Below are positions 7,703-17,472 of a DNA stretch of 64,000 nucleotides, piece by piece. The stretch comes from Paenibacillus illinoisensis NBRC 15959. Lineage in GTDB: Bacteria > Bacillota > Bacilli > Paenibacillales > Paenibacillaceae. Both the position numbers and the translations under genes were made by a program. Every line of letters starts with the position of its first letter. Position 1 is the stretch's first letter. The notes under the pieces are model-generated. The model searched no databases and was not told where the DNA came from. It saw only the letters and a program-made list of their open reading frames with translations. The stretch is taken from the NCBI RefSeq assembly GCF_004000925.1, contig NZ_BIME01000001.1, positions 248,001-312,000 on the forward strand, read 5' to 3'.

Positions 7703-9325
7703 TTATCTGTCAGGTTCAGGTTCTTGAATATGTTCTACAGCATTGTTGGAGCCCAAAGGATATTGATGTGCCGACTGCCTTGTTTTGTTGGGCCCCGCTT
7801 TTTCATTTGGCCTTGTCTTCATCGCCCACCAAGGTACCCGCAAGATCAGATCCTTCATGTTTGACTTGTAAAATGGGCTGAAAGGCATCATATAATCCGC
7901 ACCCAATGACTTGAGCGATATCAAATGAACCAACAATGGTACTGCACCTACCAATATACCGAACAATCCAAGGGTACCAGCCAGCAGCATGAACGGAAAA
8001 CGCATCAAACGGACTGCTGTTGCCATGCTGAAGTAAGGAATAACAAAGTTGGATATGGCCGTGAATGATACGACGATAACCATCGCTCCGGAGACCAATC
8101 CCGCTTCCACTGCTGCTTGGCCAATGACCAATGCACCTACAATGGATATCGCTGGCCCAATCGCTCGTGGCATCCGAACACCTGCCTCACGAATGACCTC
8201 AAACGTAATTTCCATAAGCAACGCTTCAAGTAACGCAGGAAAAGGTACGCCCTCCCGCTGTGCGGCAAGTGAAATCAATAAGGTGGTAGGAATCATCTCT
8301 TGTTGGAATGTGGTTAATGCAATGAAAGTAGATGGAAGCAGCAAAGAGACCAAAAAAGACAATAATCGAATGGCTCTCAAAAAAGTAGAAATATCATAAC
8401 GCTGGTAGTAATCTTCTGTCGTTTGAAAAAAGTTAAAAAAAGTGACTGGGCCAATAAGAACGAATGGTGTCCCGTCAACAAGTATCGCTACTTGTCCATC
8501 GAGCAAACTGCCTGCTACTGTATCGGGTCGCTCGGTATTGATCAGGGTTGGAAAAGGGGTGATCGGAGCGTCCTGAATGAATTCCTCTATGTAACCACTC
8601 TCGAGTATACTGTCCGTACGAATGGAGCTCAAACGCTTCGTCACCTCTGCTACCACTTCCGGCTTGGCGATGCCCTGAATATAAGCTACAGCAACCGATG
8701 TTTGTGTGTAGTCCCCAATATAATGCATTTGAAATTTCAAATCAGGAGTCCGTATTTTTCGCCGAATTAAAGTCATATTGGTATTGATTTCTTCTGTGAA
8801 GCCTTCTTTGGGTCCCCTAACCACAGTCTGAGAAGTCGGCTCTTGCACTGACCTTCTTTCTCCTCCGGGAATGGGAACTGCTATGGCATAACGTTCACCA
8901 TCAACCAGAACAACCACATGTCCGGTTAAAATTGCTCGGTAAATCAGATAAGGTGAATCCAGATTTTCAATATGCCCCGTAGGTAAGATCCTTCTCACGA
9001 CATCGTCCGCTCGTAATTCCTCATTAGATGGGGCTGTATTGACAAATTGAACGACATGTTGCATTAGCTCTACGAGCAGGACTGAGTCAGTTAAACCTTC
9101 AATATAGCAAACCGCTAATGGGATATCATAGGCTGCAGATTCAGCAAATTCACGAACCACAAAATCCGGACTATCCTTAAAAGCTTCTCTAATGGAGCTA
9201 AGTGTATTCGAAAGTGATGGATCCAATTTTTCATGTGGCTTTGTTTGATTTCGAAAGGATTTCTCGTTCTTCTGAGGTAGCGGTTGTGATTGAAATACTC
9301 TTTTCATCCAGCGGAACAGCATCAT
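7703..9325 (-). CDS. GerA family spore germination protein (subunit A)
   Basis: 540 residues. The N-terminal soluble domain (to about residue 310) has the conserved YIQGIAKPEVV region; membrane segments follow, then a hydrophilic C-terminal tail (PNEKAGPNKT). The FVLIGPVTFFNFFQTTEDYY and PTTLLISLAAQREGVPFP segments are hallmarks of the GerA/SpoVAF family. Being first in an A-C-B operon with a dedicated C gene makes a germinant receptor more likely than SpoVAF. A GGAGGTGA ribosome binding site precedes the start, and an exact SigG-type promoter lies upstream. Confidence 0.93.
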   Translation of the reverse strand: MMLFRWMKRVFQSQPLPQKNEKSFRNQTKPHEKLDPSLSNTLSSIREAFKDSPDFVVREFAESAAYDIPLAVCYIEGLTDSVLLVELMQHVVQFVNTAPSNEELRADDVVRRILPTGHIENLDSPYLIYRAILTGHVVVLVDGERYAIAVPIPGGERRSVQEPTSQTVVRGPKEGFTEEINTNMTLIRRKIRTPDLKFQMHYIGDYTQTSVAVAYIQGIAKPEVVAEVTKRLSSIRTDSILESGYIEEFIQDAPITPFPTLINTERPDTVAGSLLDGQVAILVDGTPFVLIGPVTFFNFFQTTEDYYQRYDISTFLRAIRLLSFLVSLLLPSTFIALTTFQQEMIPTTLLISLAAQREGVPFPALLEALLMEITFEVIREAGVRMPRAIGPAISIVGALVIGQAAVEAGLVSGAMVIVVSFTAISNFVIPYFSMATAVRLMRFPFMLLAGTLGLFGILVGAVPLLVHLISLKSLGADYMMPFSPFYKSNMKDLILRVPWWAMKTRPNEKAGPNKTRQSAHQYPLGSNNAVEHIQEPEPDR

Positions 9326-9347
9326 CTCACCTCCTTTATTTTCCGTT

Positions 9348-9377
9348 TAATATGGATCATATCCGTAAAGATTATGC
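9348..9377 (-). promoter_or_regulatory. SigG-type forespore promoter of the ger operon
   Basis: Minus-strand elements GCATA (-35, 9373-9377) and CATATTA (-10, 9348-9354) separated by exactly 18 bases. Both boxes fit the Bacillus SigG consensus (GHATR-N18-CATWHTA) without mismatch. It lies 23 bases before the GerA start codon, so the leader is short. Known ger operons are SigG-dependent. Confidence 0.75.
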
Positions 9378-9455
9378 CAAAATCTAGACATTGTCCTATT
9401 TAAGTACTACCTGGAATAAGCTGATAAAGTACATGAAAGGAGAGGACAACGTTCC

Positions 9456-10082
9456 ATGATACTAGGGTATATCTTACTGGGGATTTCATTATCAGCCCCA
9501 ATCGGTCCCATCAATGCTGCTCAGTTGGACAAGGGTGTTCGGGGTGGATTCATGCCTTCCTGGTTTGTTGGACTCGGCGCGATCGCTGCTGATATCATTT
9601 ACATGCTGCTCGTCTATTTCGGCATCATTCATTTGCTGGATCTGCCTTTTGTAAAGGCTTTCTTATGGCTGTTTGGTTTTTTTGTGCTTGTGTATACCGG
9701 GGTGGAAAGCATCAAAAATGCAGGTACCCTTACGCAGTCGAATGTGAGAGGGGACGAAGCAGCGCTATCCAAATCGTTCATGAACGGATTCCTGATGTCA
9801 CTGTTCAATCCCCTATCCATTATGTTCTGGCTTGGCATTTACGGATCCATTCTGGCCAAGGCCGTGAATGATTCATCCCTGGAGCAGACACTAATCAACA
9901 GCGGAGCCGTTATTCTGGGTATCCTGATCTGGGATATATTCATGGCCGCCGCTGCGAGTTTATTCCGCAAGTATCTTACCTTAGGCGTCCTCAAGGGTAT
10001 ATCCATCATTTCCGGCCTCTCTCTTGTCGGTTTCGGATGTTATTTTGGAGCGAAAGCCATTCAATTCCTTTTTTTCATTTAA
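9456..10082 (+). CDS. LysE family amino-acid exporter
   Basis: 208 residues with six hydrophobic segments and the family opening LSAPIGPINAAQLDKGVRGG, close to the RhtB/LysE translocator signature. Such proteins export amino acids or related compounds by proton exchange. It is divergent from the ger operon and convergent with the APC permease; the two genes overlap tail to tail by 8 bases, so no terminator separates them. The substrate is not predictable. Confidence 0.85.
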   Translation: MILGYILLGISLSAPIGPINAAQLDKGVRGGFMPSWFVGLGAIAADIIYMLLVYFGIIHLLDLPFVKAFLWLFGFFVLVYTGVESIKNAGTLTQSNVRGDEAALSKSFMNGFLMSLFNPLSIMFWLGIYGSILAKAVNDSSLEQTLINSGAVILGILIWDIFMAAAASLFRKYLTLGVLKGISIISGLSLVGFGCYFGAKAIQFLFFI

Positions 10083-11508
10083 GCTTGCTCTTACGAAGCC
10101 GAATCCCTGTAATGTGGAAGCTGGGACTTTCCAGGGTGTTATGCAGCTCTTCTTCCTGAGCTGTGCTGGTGGGCTCTTCCTTTTTCTTCTTCTTACGAAC
10201 TCGTTGCACAATCATATCGCTAATTCCAATAAGTAAGACAAGCAGCAGACTGATAAAGAAGCCAGGTCGACTCAGCGGATGAAAAAGCGTACCTGTTACA
10301 GCGAGGCCAATCAGTACCAGTCCAATCCATCGTTTGACAACGCTGAACCTCCCTGCTTTCAGAAGTCGGCCAGAAGATAACAAGATGAACAACCAATTGT
10401 ACATGAGCATTAATCCAGCCGCAGTTGTTACATATTCATACACCTTGCCAGGAAGCAGCAGTGACATGACAATGGTTGCGATAAGCCCGCATCCGATCAG
10501 TGAGAGTGCGAATAATGGATGCTTCTTCTTCCATTTTCGCGAGAATAACCGCGGAGCGTCTCCTTCCTGTGCCAAGGTCAGCATCATGGAGGTCACCGCA
10601 TAGAGTGACGCCGTCATGGTAGAGAAACCCGCTACAATCAACACCCCATTGAACAAATGCGGAACAAATGTCAAATGATCACTGCTCAATGCCAGTACAA
10701 AGGGACTCTCTTTGGGATTAAAGGCACCAAGTGGGACCATGGTCAAAGCCAGTCCGATCGACACAACGTATACCGTTGAAAGCGAGATCAGCATCACTTT
10801 GCCTGCCTTGGGAGCCTCTTCCGGTTTTTGAAGACGGTAGGACATGATTCCGAGTACCTCAATTCCCCCATAGGCATAAAATGCAAATAGAAATGCAGAC
10901 CACAGACCGATCCCGCCTTTCGGGAAAATTTCAGTCATGCTCAGCGGTACGTTATGCTCATATTTTGTTCCCCCAATCCATCCTGCTAGAAGTGCGATGG
11001 CAAGTACCAAAAACATAAGAATTGCTGCAATCTTGATTATGGCAAGTACATTTTCAACCCGGTCAAACCCTTTATTCCCGAAGAAAACGATGCAAAGACC
11101 GACAAGTCCAAATCCGGCAGCAAATATCCAGAGAGGAACATTCGGGAACCAAAAACGCGAAAAAATGGACAAGGCCGTCAACTGACTTCCCATAATTAGC
11201 AGCTCCGAAAACCAATACACCCACCCACTGGCAAAGCCTGCCCAGCTTCCGAATGCCTTCTTGGCATAAGAACGAAAAGATCCCTGCTCGGGGTGATCCG
11301 ATGTCATTCTCGCCAAGGCATCAAAAACTACATATGTACCGAGTGCAGCCAAAATGTAAGCCACTAATACTGCAGGGCCACCGATCGAAATCGCGAGGCT
11401 GGAGCCCAGAAAGTATCCTGTACCAATGGTGCCTGCTACACCAAGCAAGCTGAGCTGCCACCACTTTAGTTTCTTTTCCTCCGTTGATGCCTCTGATGCT
11501 TTACTCAT
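10075..11508 (-). CDS. APC family amino-acid permease
   Basis: 477 residues from the ATG at 11508, which follows an AGAGGA ribosome binding site. The much longer open frame up to 11817 runs back across a terminator and into the neighbouring gene, so it is rejected. Twelve membrane segments; the first contains the substrate motif GVAGTIGTGYFLGSS typical of the amino acid transporter branch (GABA/aromatic permease type). The C-terminus is Lys-rich (RVRKKKKKEE). It imports an amino acid with a cation; the specificity is unknown. It overlaps the convergent LysE gene. Confidence 0.85.
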   Translation of the reverse strand: MSKASEASTEEKKLKWWQLSLLGVAGTIGTGYFLGSSLAISIGGPAVLVAYILAALGTYVVFDALARMTSDHPEQGSFRSYAKKAFGSWAGFASGWVYWFSELLIMGSQLTALSIFSRFWFPNVPLWIFAAGFGLVGLCIVFFGNKGFDRVENVLAIIKIAAILMFLVLAIALLAGWIGGTKYEHNVPLSMTEIFPKGGIGLWSAFLFAFYAYGGIEVLGIMSYRLQKPEEAPKAGKVMLISLSTVYVVSIGLALTMVPLGAFNPKESPFVLALSSDHLTFVPHLFNGVLIVAGFSTMTASLYAVTSMMLTLAQEGDAPRLFSRKWKKKHPLFALSLIGCGLIATIVMSLLLPGKVYEYVTTAAGLMLMYNWLFILLSSGRLLKAGRFSVVKRWIGLVLIGLAVTGTLFHPLSRPGFFISLLLVLLIGISDMIVQRVRKKKKKEEPTSTAQEEELHNTLESPSFHITGIRLRKSKLK

Positions 11509-11592
11509 TTCTTCATTCCTCTTCTGTAATATTTTGGACTGCTTAAGGTATCCTTTCCCAATTGGCTCTTTTTCATGTTGAAGACGGGAAAC

Positions 11593-11629
11593 AAAAAAAG
11601 CGAACGACAGGGCAAGCCCTTCATCCGCT
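11593..11629 (-). terminator. Terminator after aldo/keto reductase
   Basis: Imperfect hairpin with AGGGC / GCCCT core and AGCG / CGCT base, followed on the minus strand by seven Ts. It lies between the reductase stop (11646) and the permease start. Confidence 0.65.
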
Positions 11630-11645
11630 AATATATTCACTCTGA

Positions 11646-12635
11646 TTATTGATTTGGAATTAAACCCACAACCGGATGTGGCACATAGGGTTCTTCCAAC
11701 CACGCAATTTCTTCTGCTGTCAGCTTCAAATCCATGGCAGCGACGGCTTCCTCCAGATGTGATATTTTCGTCGCACCAATAATGGGCGCTGTGACAGGTT
11801 GCTTCTGCATAAGCCATGCCAGAGCAATGTGAACTCGTGGTACACCGTGCTTACTTGCAATCTCTGCAACCTGCTCTACAATGAAGCGATCCGTATCGGC
11901 AGTAGAGTCGTATTTGGATTTCTGGACCTGATCCGTCTCGGAGCGATGCGTTGTTTCCGACCAGTCACGTGTCAGTCTTCCTGATGCAAGCGGGCTGTAG
12001 GGAATGACTCCGATCCCTTCCTCCTTACATAGGGGAAGCATCTCTCGTTCCTCTTCACGGTACAGTAAGTTCAGATGATTTTGCATGGAAACGAATTTGG
12101 TCCAGCCATTGCGCTCAGCGACAAATAAGGCCTTTTGGAACTGCCAGGCGTACATCGCAGAAGCACCGAGATATCTTACTTTTCCGGCTTTGACTACATC
12201 ATGTAATGCCTCCATGGTTTCTTCGATTGGGGTATGGTAGTCCCAGCGATGAATTTGGTACAGATCCACATAGTCGGTTCCAAGTCGCATCAGACTCTTA
12301 TCAATTTCGCTCATGATGGCTTTGCGGGACAATCCAGCGCCGTTCGGTCCTTCATGCATTCGTCCGTGCACCTTGGTGGCAATTACAACCTCGTCTCGTT
12401 TGGCATAATCCTTCAAGGCCCGCCCAAGGATCTCTTCACTTGCCCCCAGAGAATAGACATTCGCTGTATCAAAAAAGTTAATACCGAGCTCCAGAGCCTT
12501 CTTAATGACTGGCCGGCTATTTTCCTCGTTCAGTACCCATTGATGAATCCAGCGGTTGGCATCGCCAAATCCCATGCATCCCAGGCAAATTCTAGACACA
12601 TCCAACCCTGTCTTCCCCAGCTTCACATATTCCAT
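11646..12635 (-). CDS. Aldo/keto reductase (Tas/YajO-like)
   Basis: 329 residues, full-length TIM-barrel NAD(P)H-dependent reductase. The catalytic tetrad is visible: Asp and Tyr in FFDTANVYS, Lys in VVIATK and His in YQIHRW. The C-terminal APIIGATKISHLEEAV binds the cofactor phosphate. It follows an AraC regulator by 16 bases in the same operon, which suggests aldehyde or xenobiotic induction. It is a close paralogue of the reductase at 48362. Confidence 0.9.
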   Translation of the reverse strand: MEYVKLGKTGLDVSRICLGCMGFGDANRWIHQWVLNEENSRPVIKKALELGINFFDTANVYSLGASEEILGRALKDYAKRDEVVIATKVHGRMHEGPNGAGLSRKAIMSEIDKSLMRLGTDYVDLYQIHRWDYHTPIEETMEALHDVVKAGKVRYLGASAMYAWQFQKALFVAERNGWTKFVSMQNHLNLLYREEEREMLPLCKEEGIGVIPYSPLASGRLTRDWSETTHRSETDQVQKSKYDSTADTDRFIVEQVAEIASKHGVPRVHIALAWLMQKQPVTAPIIGATKISHLEEAVAAMDLKLTAEEIAWLEEPYVPHPVVGLIPNQ

Positions 12636-12651
12636 TTTCTCGTCCTCCTCG

Positions 12652-13551
12652 TTATTCTTTTCTTAAGTTCCGTCGTCTATATTCCGTTGGCGATAGATCA
12701 AAGCGCATTTTAAACACCTTGGAAAAGTGAGTCGTATTTTCGAACCCGCAGGCGTAACAGATATCCGTTACCGATTGTGTCGTCTCGAGCAGGAGCTGAC
12801 TGGCCAGATCCAGTCTGCGATTACGGATCCATTTTAATGGAGAAGAGTTATACAATGCCCGAAATTCCCGCTTGAACGTCGAGAGGCTTCTGCCAGTCAA
12901 ATAGGCCAGATCTTCGATGGAAACGGGATTGGTCACATTCTCTTCTACAACTTGTTCAATCTGACTTCGTTCAGTAGGATGGGGATACAGCAGCTGTTGC
13001 AGCAAGTTCGTGTTTGTTTCAGCAAGATGAAACAGCAGCTCCATGAACTTGACGCCTACCAATCCGTCGCTGATCGAATCAGATTGGTTAAAATATAATT
13101 TTAGGGAGTCAATATATGCTCTCATTGGGGCGTTAACTGAAATGACAGATACCGGGGCGACCTCATTGATGGAATGAATGGTCTTCCAATCTGCAAAATC
13201 TGCGAACTTCTGAAGTATATCCCCGTTCAGATAAAACATCATATAATCCAGCAAATATTCCGTACCGGGCTCACCCGACTTTTCGTAGTCTACCTTGATC
13301 GCTTTGTGCAAGAATATCATTTCATTGCTCCGCACCGTATGCTTTTCGTTCTTGTACTTAACCGTGTATACACCTGATTTAACGAACAGCAGTAGATGAT
13401 CTTTCAGGAAAAAGCTTCCTCTGGTTCCCTGCGTATGCAAACAAAACTGGATGACTGTCAGCCCATTCCATTTCAAGCTTCCCTCTTTGTCTGGTGCCTG
13501 TTCCATTCCTTTGGGAGCATGAATTAATTTTTCAGTTCGTTGTACATCCAT
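12652..13551 (-). CDS. AraC family transcriptional regulator
   Basis: 299 residues. N-terminal cupin-like sensor domain (to about 180) and two C-terminal helix-turn-helix motifs: IEDLAYLTGRSLSTFKREF and VTDICYACGFENTTHFSKVF, with the AraC signature end SPTEYRRR. It is the first gene of an operon with the aldo/keto reductase and probably controls it. The ExsA-like N-terminus gives no effector. Confidence 0.9.
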   Translation of the reverse strand: MDVQRTEKLIHAPKGMEQAPDKEGSLKWNGLTVIQFCLHTQGTRGSFFLKDHLLLFVKSGVYTVKYKNEKHTVRSNEMIFLHKAIKVDYEKSGEPGTEYLLDYMMFYLNGDILQKFADFADWKTIHSINEVAPVSVISVNAPMRAYIDSLKLYFNQSDSISDGLVGVKFMELLFHLAETNTNLLQQLLYPHPTERSQIEQVVEENVTNPVSIEDLAYLTGRSLSTFKREFRALYNSSPLKWIRNRRLDLASQLLLETTQSVTDICYACGFENTTHFSKVFKMRFDLSPTEYRRRNLRKE

Positions 13552-13696
13552 TCTTCTTCCTACCTTCTGTCATCTCCTGCAAACTTAACAATAACGCTTT
13601 TCTGCAAGAAGTACTTTGCTCTAAAGCTCAAGTCATGTGATTATTTCGTTCATTCTTCTGAAGGGAATGCATCCGTCAACGCCAAATCAATGAAAC

Positions 13697-13728
13697 TAAA
13701 AACGGGTTCCAGTAAACTGGCTCCCGTT
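13697..13728 (-). terminator. Terminator after acetyltransferase
   Basis: Stem AACGGG-CCAGT / ACTGG-CCCGTT with two G-U pairs on the minus strand and a TTTTTAG tail, just after the acetyltransferase gene. Confidence 0.65.
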
Positions 13729-13759
13729 CTCTCTTCTATTCTCTTGGGCTATGACCAAT

Positions 13760-14353
13760 TTACCCTCTAGGGTATTTATTTTTATCCGCTTCCGTAATCG
13801 CTCGAATGACTCTGCATGGGTTGCCTGCAGCAATGACTCCTGCCGGTATATCCTTCGTCACTACGCTTCCCGCGCCAATCACCGTATTGTCTCCAATCGT
13901 TACACCTGGCAGCACAGATACACCTCCGCCAATCCAGACATTGTCCCCTACTGTAATCGGGAGGGCAATCTCCAACCCTTGATTGCGCTGTTCAGCATCC
14001 AGGGGATGACCAGCAGTGTAAAATCCGCAATTCGGTGCAATGAACACATTGCTGCCAAAGGTAATCTTCGCTGCATCTAACATCACTGCATTATGATTAC
14101 AATAAAAGTTTTCTCCAATCTCAATGTTGTATCCTTGGTCACAATAGAAAGGCTGTTCAATCCAAAACTTCTCTCCTGTTTTCGCCAAAAGTTTTTTCAT
14201 AATGGCTTCTCTTTCGGATATCATGCGCGGACGAAGCTGGTTGTAGTCGTAGCACAGCTCTTTTGCTTCAAGGCGTTCGTTTACCAATTGCGGATCGTTG
14301 TTATTGTCATATAAGAGCCCTTGTTGTGCTTTTTCTTTTTCGGTCATCGTCAT
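13760..14353 (-). CDS. Maltose/galactoside O-acetyltransferase family protein
   Basis: 197 residues from the ATG at 14353, chosen because an AAGGAG ribosome binding site lies 9 bases upstream; the frame is open further but without such a site. N-terminal Mac domain (KEKAQQGLLYDNNNDPQLVNE) and a left-handed beta-helix of hexapeptide repeats. Catalytic His is in YTAGHPLD, and IGGGVSVLPGVTIGDNTVIGAGSVV is the family core. It transfers acetyl from acetyl-CoA to a sugar, probably for detoxification. It is a single gene. Confidence 0.9.
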   Translation of the reverse strand: MTMTEKEKAQQGLLYDNNNDPQLVNERLEAKELCYDYNQLRPRMISEREAIMKKLLAKTGEKFWIEQPFYCDQGYNIEIGENFYCNHNAVMLDAAKITFGSNVFIAPNCGFYTAGHPLDAEQRNQGLEIALPITVGDNVWIGGGVSVLPGVTIGDNTVIGAGSVVTKDIPAGVIAAGNPCRVIRAITEADKNKYPRG

Positions 14354-14462
14354 TCGTGTAAGCTCCTTCGTTGTGTCTATTTGGGTAGCCAAAATTCTAT
14401 GTATGGACGCAGCAATGTACAATACAATCTATTATAAATTCATCTGTTAGCAAAATACAAAA

Positions 14463-14495
14463 AAACATGAGTGACCTCTTGGATCACTCATGTTT
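14463..14495 (-). terminator. Terminator after lipase
   Basis: Ten-base perfect stem ACATGAGTGA / TCACTCATGT followed on the minus strand by a T run. Confidence 0.85.
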
Positions 14496-14516
14496 CATTC
14501 AGATGCCGCAGTCTCT

Positions 14517-15131
14517 CTATTCATTCAATGCTGTCTTAATTAAGGCATTAACCCGTGAATTGAAGAGCAAACCGATATGGGAAACCAGCGAAACCTGTAT
14601 GTTATTCGCTCCGCTCAAACGGGAAAGTGCAGGAGATACGATCGTGTCACTGGTAGAGTAGATGGAAGTAACCTCAACTCCCTGTGGGGCTGAAGTTGTA
14701 GTCAAACGATTGGCGCCCCCCAAGGTGACCAGCTTGTCCACTTTGGTAGAGCCCCCGCGGTTCAATATGTAATATAAACTATTAGCCCCGCCCATACTAT
14801 GAGCCACAATGTTGACTTTGCTATGGCCTGTTTCCCGAAGTACATTGTCTACGAATTGACTGATAGCTGCTGAATTCAACAGCTGATTCCCCTGCTTGCT
14901 GGGCAGATCAATCGCAAACAGCTCATCTCTGGACCAACCTTGACCACGCAGATAACTTTCAATATAAGTGAAATTGCTATCAGAACCTGTTAATCCATGA
15001 ACAAAAACAACAGGTGTCCGTTCTGTCGCAGCGAATGTCTTTGAGCTTTGACCGATACCAGGTATCGAAATGGCTATCAGTATGCTCATGACCATGGCAA
15101 AAAACATTTTACTCTTTTTCACATCATTCAC
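14517..15131 (-). CDS. Secreted triacylglycerol lipase, LipA/EstA type
   Basis: 204 residues: a signal peptide with cleavage near residue 35 (TFA-A), then a minimal alpha/beta-hydrolase without lid, the size of Bacillus subtilis LipA/LipB (family I.4). Catalytic triad S112 in AHSMGG (the Ala-X-Ser-X-Gly variant typical of these lipases), D162 in YSTSD and H185 in VSHIGL. The HG of VVFVHGLTGS forms the oxyanion hole. It cleaves short to medium chain esters outside the cell. Single gene with its own terminator. Confidence 0.92.
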   Translation of the reverse strand: MNDVKKSKMFFAMVMSILIAISIPGIGQSSKTFAATERTPVVFVHGLTGSDSNFTYIESYLRGQGWSRDELFAIDLPSKQGNQLLNSAAISQFVDNVLRETGHSKVNIVAHSMGGANSLYYILNRGGSTKVDKLVTLGGANRLTTTSAPQGVEVTSIYSTSDTIVSPALSRLSGANNIQVSLVSHIGLLFNSRVNALIKTALNE

Positions 15132-15308
15132 TCTCCTAAAATATAATTTACACTATATATAATATAAGTGAATAATTGGTATATAAATGGATCTTTAGTC
15201 TCAAATTTAATAGATTAAATCGTTAGTAAAGATTTCCTTTAGCCATCCATCCCCTTCTCTGTTATGCTGAATGACGGCAAATTTCAATTTACAGGAGGAA
15301 CTTCCTAG

Positions 15309-16370
15309 ATGAGACAAACGATTAACCGCTTCACTCTTTTCTTCATCGCCATGATCCTTGTGGTATTCCCTTTTTCGTGGAGCAAAGCCCATGCTGCCGC
15401 TTCGTACAAATCGCTAGATTTGTATTTCCCGACAGATATTGATGGCCACTGGGCGTACGATACGCTTGACAATTTCGTTAACGCTGACCTCCTTAACGGT
15501 TACAGTCTGGGCAATGGCGAGGTCGCTCTTAAGCCCAATCATCCCATCACTCGTGCAGAATTCGTAGCTATTCTTGTTCAGGCTACAGGACTACATAGTA
15601 CAGCTCAAGGAAAATCCTTCAGTGATGTAAAAGCAGGCAAATGGTATGCTGAGTCCATTCGGATTGCCAGTTCACTTGGCGTCGTCGGGGGTGTAAGCAG
15701 CACTGAATTCGGACCTGACCTCCCGATCACACGCGGCGATATCGCAGTAATGGTCGTACGTGCGTTCTCCGATACGGTGGAGTTTAAAGGTGCATCCAAA
15801 ACCTTCAAGGACGTTCCAAACTACTATGCAGCTTCCGCCATTACCAAAGCGAGCCAGGCTGGTATTGTTTCAGGAATGACAACGACTACGTTTCAACCTT
15901 TCGCAAAAGCTACACGTGCTCAAGCTGTAGTCATGCTTGAACGTGCTTTACAATTGGAGCAAACCGAGCTGCCGGATACATCTGAACTGACGGCACTTGC
16001 TTCCACTGCTACGGAGTCGGAGATTCAAGCTATGACGGATCATAAATATGATCAGTTGTCTGTAACCTATGCAACCTATTACACAGGGTATCAGCTTTCA
16101 TCCAATTTTACGTCTCTGGAAGATATCACTTCTGCAGTAGATGAGGAAACCACAATGGATATTGAAATGCTCTCCCAACCGAATTTTACTGTCATCGAAA
16201 CCTCTAACCGTTTGGCTGTATTAGAAGCAGAAGGCGGCAAGATGAAAGTAACGATCCATTCGGGTAAAGAACAGCAGGAAGAAACGGTTTCCATGGACGG
16301 ATTGTATAAACTCAAGAAAATGAATGATAACAGCTGGAAAATCTATGCCATCCTGCCTTATGAAGAATAG
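15309..16370 (+). CDS. Exported protein with three SLH domains
   Basis: 353 residues. Signal peptide (cleavage near residue 30, AHAAA), then three S-layer homology repeats at about 40-95, 98-160 and 165-220, with motifs ITRAE, ITRGD and ATRAQ, the SRTRGE-type positions that bind pyruvylated cell-wall polymer. The C-terminal 130 residues resemble a NTF2/SnoaL-like cone domain (DHKYDQLSVTYATYY and SWKIYAILPYEE), by eye. It is probably anchored to the wall; no catalytic motif. GGAGG ribosome binding site upstream; a terminator follows. Confidence 0.85.
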   Translation: MRQTINRFTLFFIAMILVVFPFSWSKAHAAASYKSLDLYFPTDIDGHWAYDTLDNFVNADLLNGYSLGNGEVALKPNHPITRAEFVAILVQATGLHSTAQGKSFSDVKAGKWYAESIRIASSLGVVGGVSSTEFGPDLPITRGDIAVMVVRAFSDTVEFKGASKTFKDVPNYYAASAITKASQAGIVSGMTTTTFQPFAKATRAQAVVMLERALQLEQTELPDTSELTALASTATESEIQAMTDHKYDQLSVTYATYYTGYQLSSNFTSLEDITSAVDEETTMDIEMLSQPNFTVIETSNRLAVLEAEGGKMKVTIHSGKEQQEETVSMDGLYKLKKMNDNSWKIYAILPYEE

Positions 16371-16400
16371 GCTCTAATCTATCATTTATTTCATTAACAC

Positions 16401-16433
16401 CAAAAACCACTGAATCCTAATTCAGTGGTTTTT
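16401..16433. terminator. Bidirectional terminator
   Basis: Stem AAAACCACTGAAT / ATTCAGTGGTTTT with 4-base loop, between the convergent SLH gene and aldo/keto reductase gene. Confidence 0.85.
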
Positions 16434-16474
16434 GTATCTATTCGTTTATATTCAAATTCCCATGATCATTTGAT

Positions 16475-17449
16475 TTAGCCATTCAGCAGATTCATCTGCT
16501 CCTTCAGATATCGGGTACCATGTATCCCATTTTTGGGGCTTACATTTTCAATGCGTACCAGATCTTCAGGAGTTAACTCGATATCTAATGCTCCTACATT
16601 TTCCTCCAGATATTTGATCTGTTTCGTTCCAGGGATCGGCAATGCCCCATTCGCCAGCGTCCAGGCAATGGCAAGCTGAGAAGGTGTGCAATTCTTTTCG
16701 CTGGCTATTTTTTTGATTTGATCCACGATCTCAACATTCTTTTGAAAGTTTTCACCTTGGAAACGAGGCATATATCTGCGAAGATCATCCGCAGCGAGAT
16801 CCTCAAACGTACGTAATTCACCTGTGATAAAACCACGGCTTAGCGGGCTATAGGCCACATGAGTAATGCCCAATTCTCTAACGGTTGGAAGAATTTCATC
16901 TTCAATATCCCGGCTCCAGAGAGAATATTCACTTTGTAAAGCGGATATGGCATGTACCGCATGCGCTCGGCGAATAGTCGCTGCAGATGCTTCCGAAAGT
17001 CCAAGGCAGCGAACTTTTCCAGCCTGCACTAATTCGGACATTGCACCAATCGTCTCCTCGATAGGAACATTGGGATCTACACGATGCTGGTAATAGAGAT
17101 CAATATATTCTACGCCTAATCGATTCAAACTTTCATCCACTGCTTTTTTAACATAATCAGGATGACCACTGATTTGCTCATAATTCGGTGTGTATGAAAA
17201 TTTGGTAGCAATAATCGCCTGGTCGCGCCGACCTTTGAGCGCCTTGCCCAGAAGTTCTTCGTTATGGCCATTTCCATATACATCAGCCGTGTCCAGCATC
17301 GTTACACCCATTTCCAGAGCACGATGTATCGTTTTGATAGAAAGCTCATCGTTAATCTCACCGTACATGCCCGGAGACATCCCCATTAATCCCAGTCCTA
17401 CCGAAGACACCTCCAAATTACTGTTTCCCAATGTTCTAATAGACTTCAT
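16475..17449 (-). CDS. Aldo/keto reductase (YhdN/IolS-like)
   Basis: 324 residues. Tetrad residues seen in [11 protein letters not shown] (Asp, Tyr), IIATKF (Lys) and YYQHRVD (His); the cofactor-site motif [13 protein letters not shown] is near the C-terminus. It reduces aldehydes or ketones with NAD(P)H. It follows the MerR gene by 23 bases and shares its promoter. It belongs to a different subgroup from the reductases at 11646 and 48362, and is closer to the one at 49607. Confidence 0.9.
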   Translation of the reverse strand: MKSIRTLGNSNLEVSSVGLGLMGMSPGMYGEINDELSIKTIHRALEMGVTMLDTADVYGNGHNEELLGKALKGRRDQAIIATKFSYTPNYEQISGHPDYVKKAVDESLNRLGVEYIDLYYQHRVDPNVPIEETIGAMSELVQAGKVRCLGLSEASAATIRRAHAVHAISALQSEYSLWSRDIEDEILPTVRELGITHVAYSPLSRGFITGELRTFEDLAADDLRRYMPRFQGENFQKNVEIVDQIKKIASEKNCTPSQLAIAWTLANGALPIPGTKQIKYLEENVGALDIELTPEDLVRIENVSPKNGIHGTRYLKEQMNLLNG

Positions 17450-17472
17450 CCTAATCTTCCTCTCCTATTTGA

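Noticed and set aside
11509..11817. N-terminal extension of the APC permease
   Set aside because: The extra 103 codons run over a terminator and into the antisense of the next gene, and lack any permease similarity.
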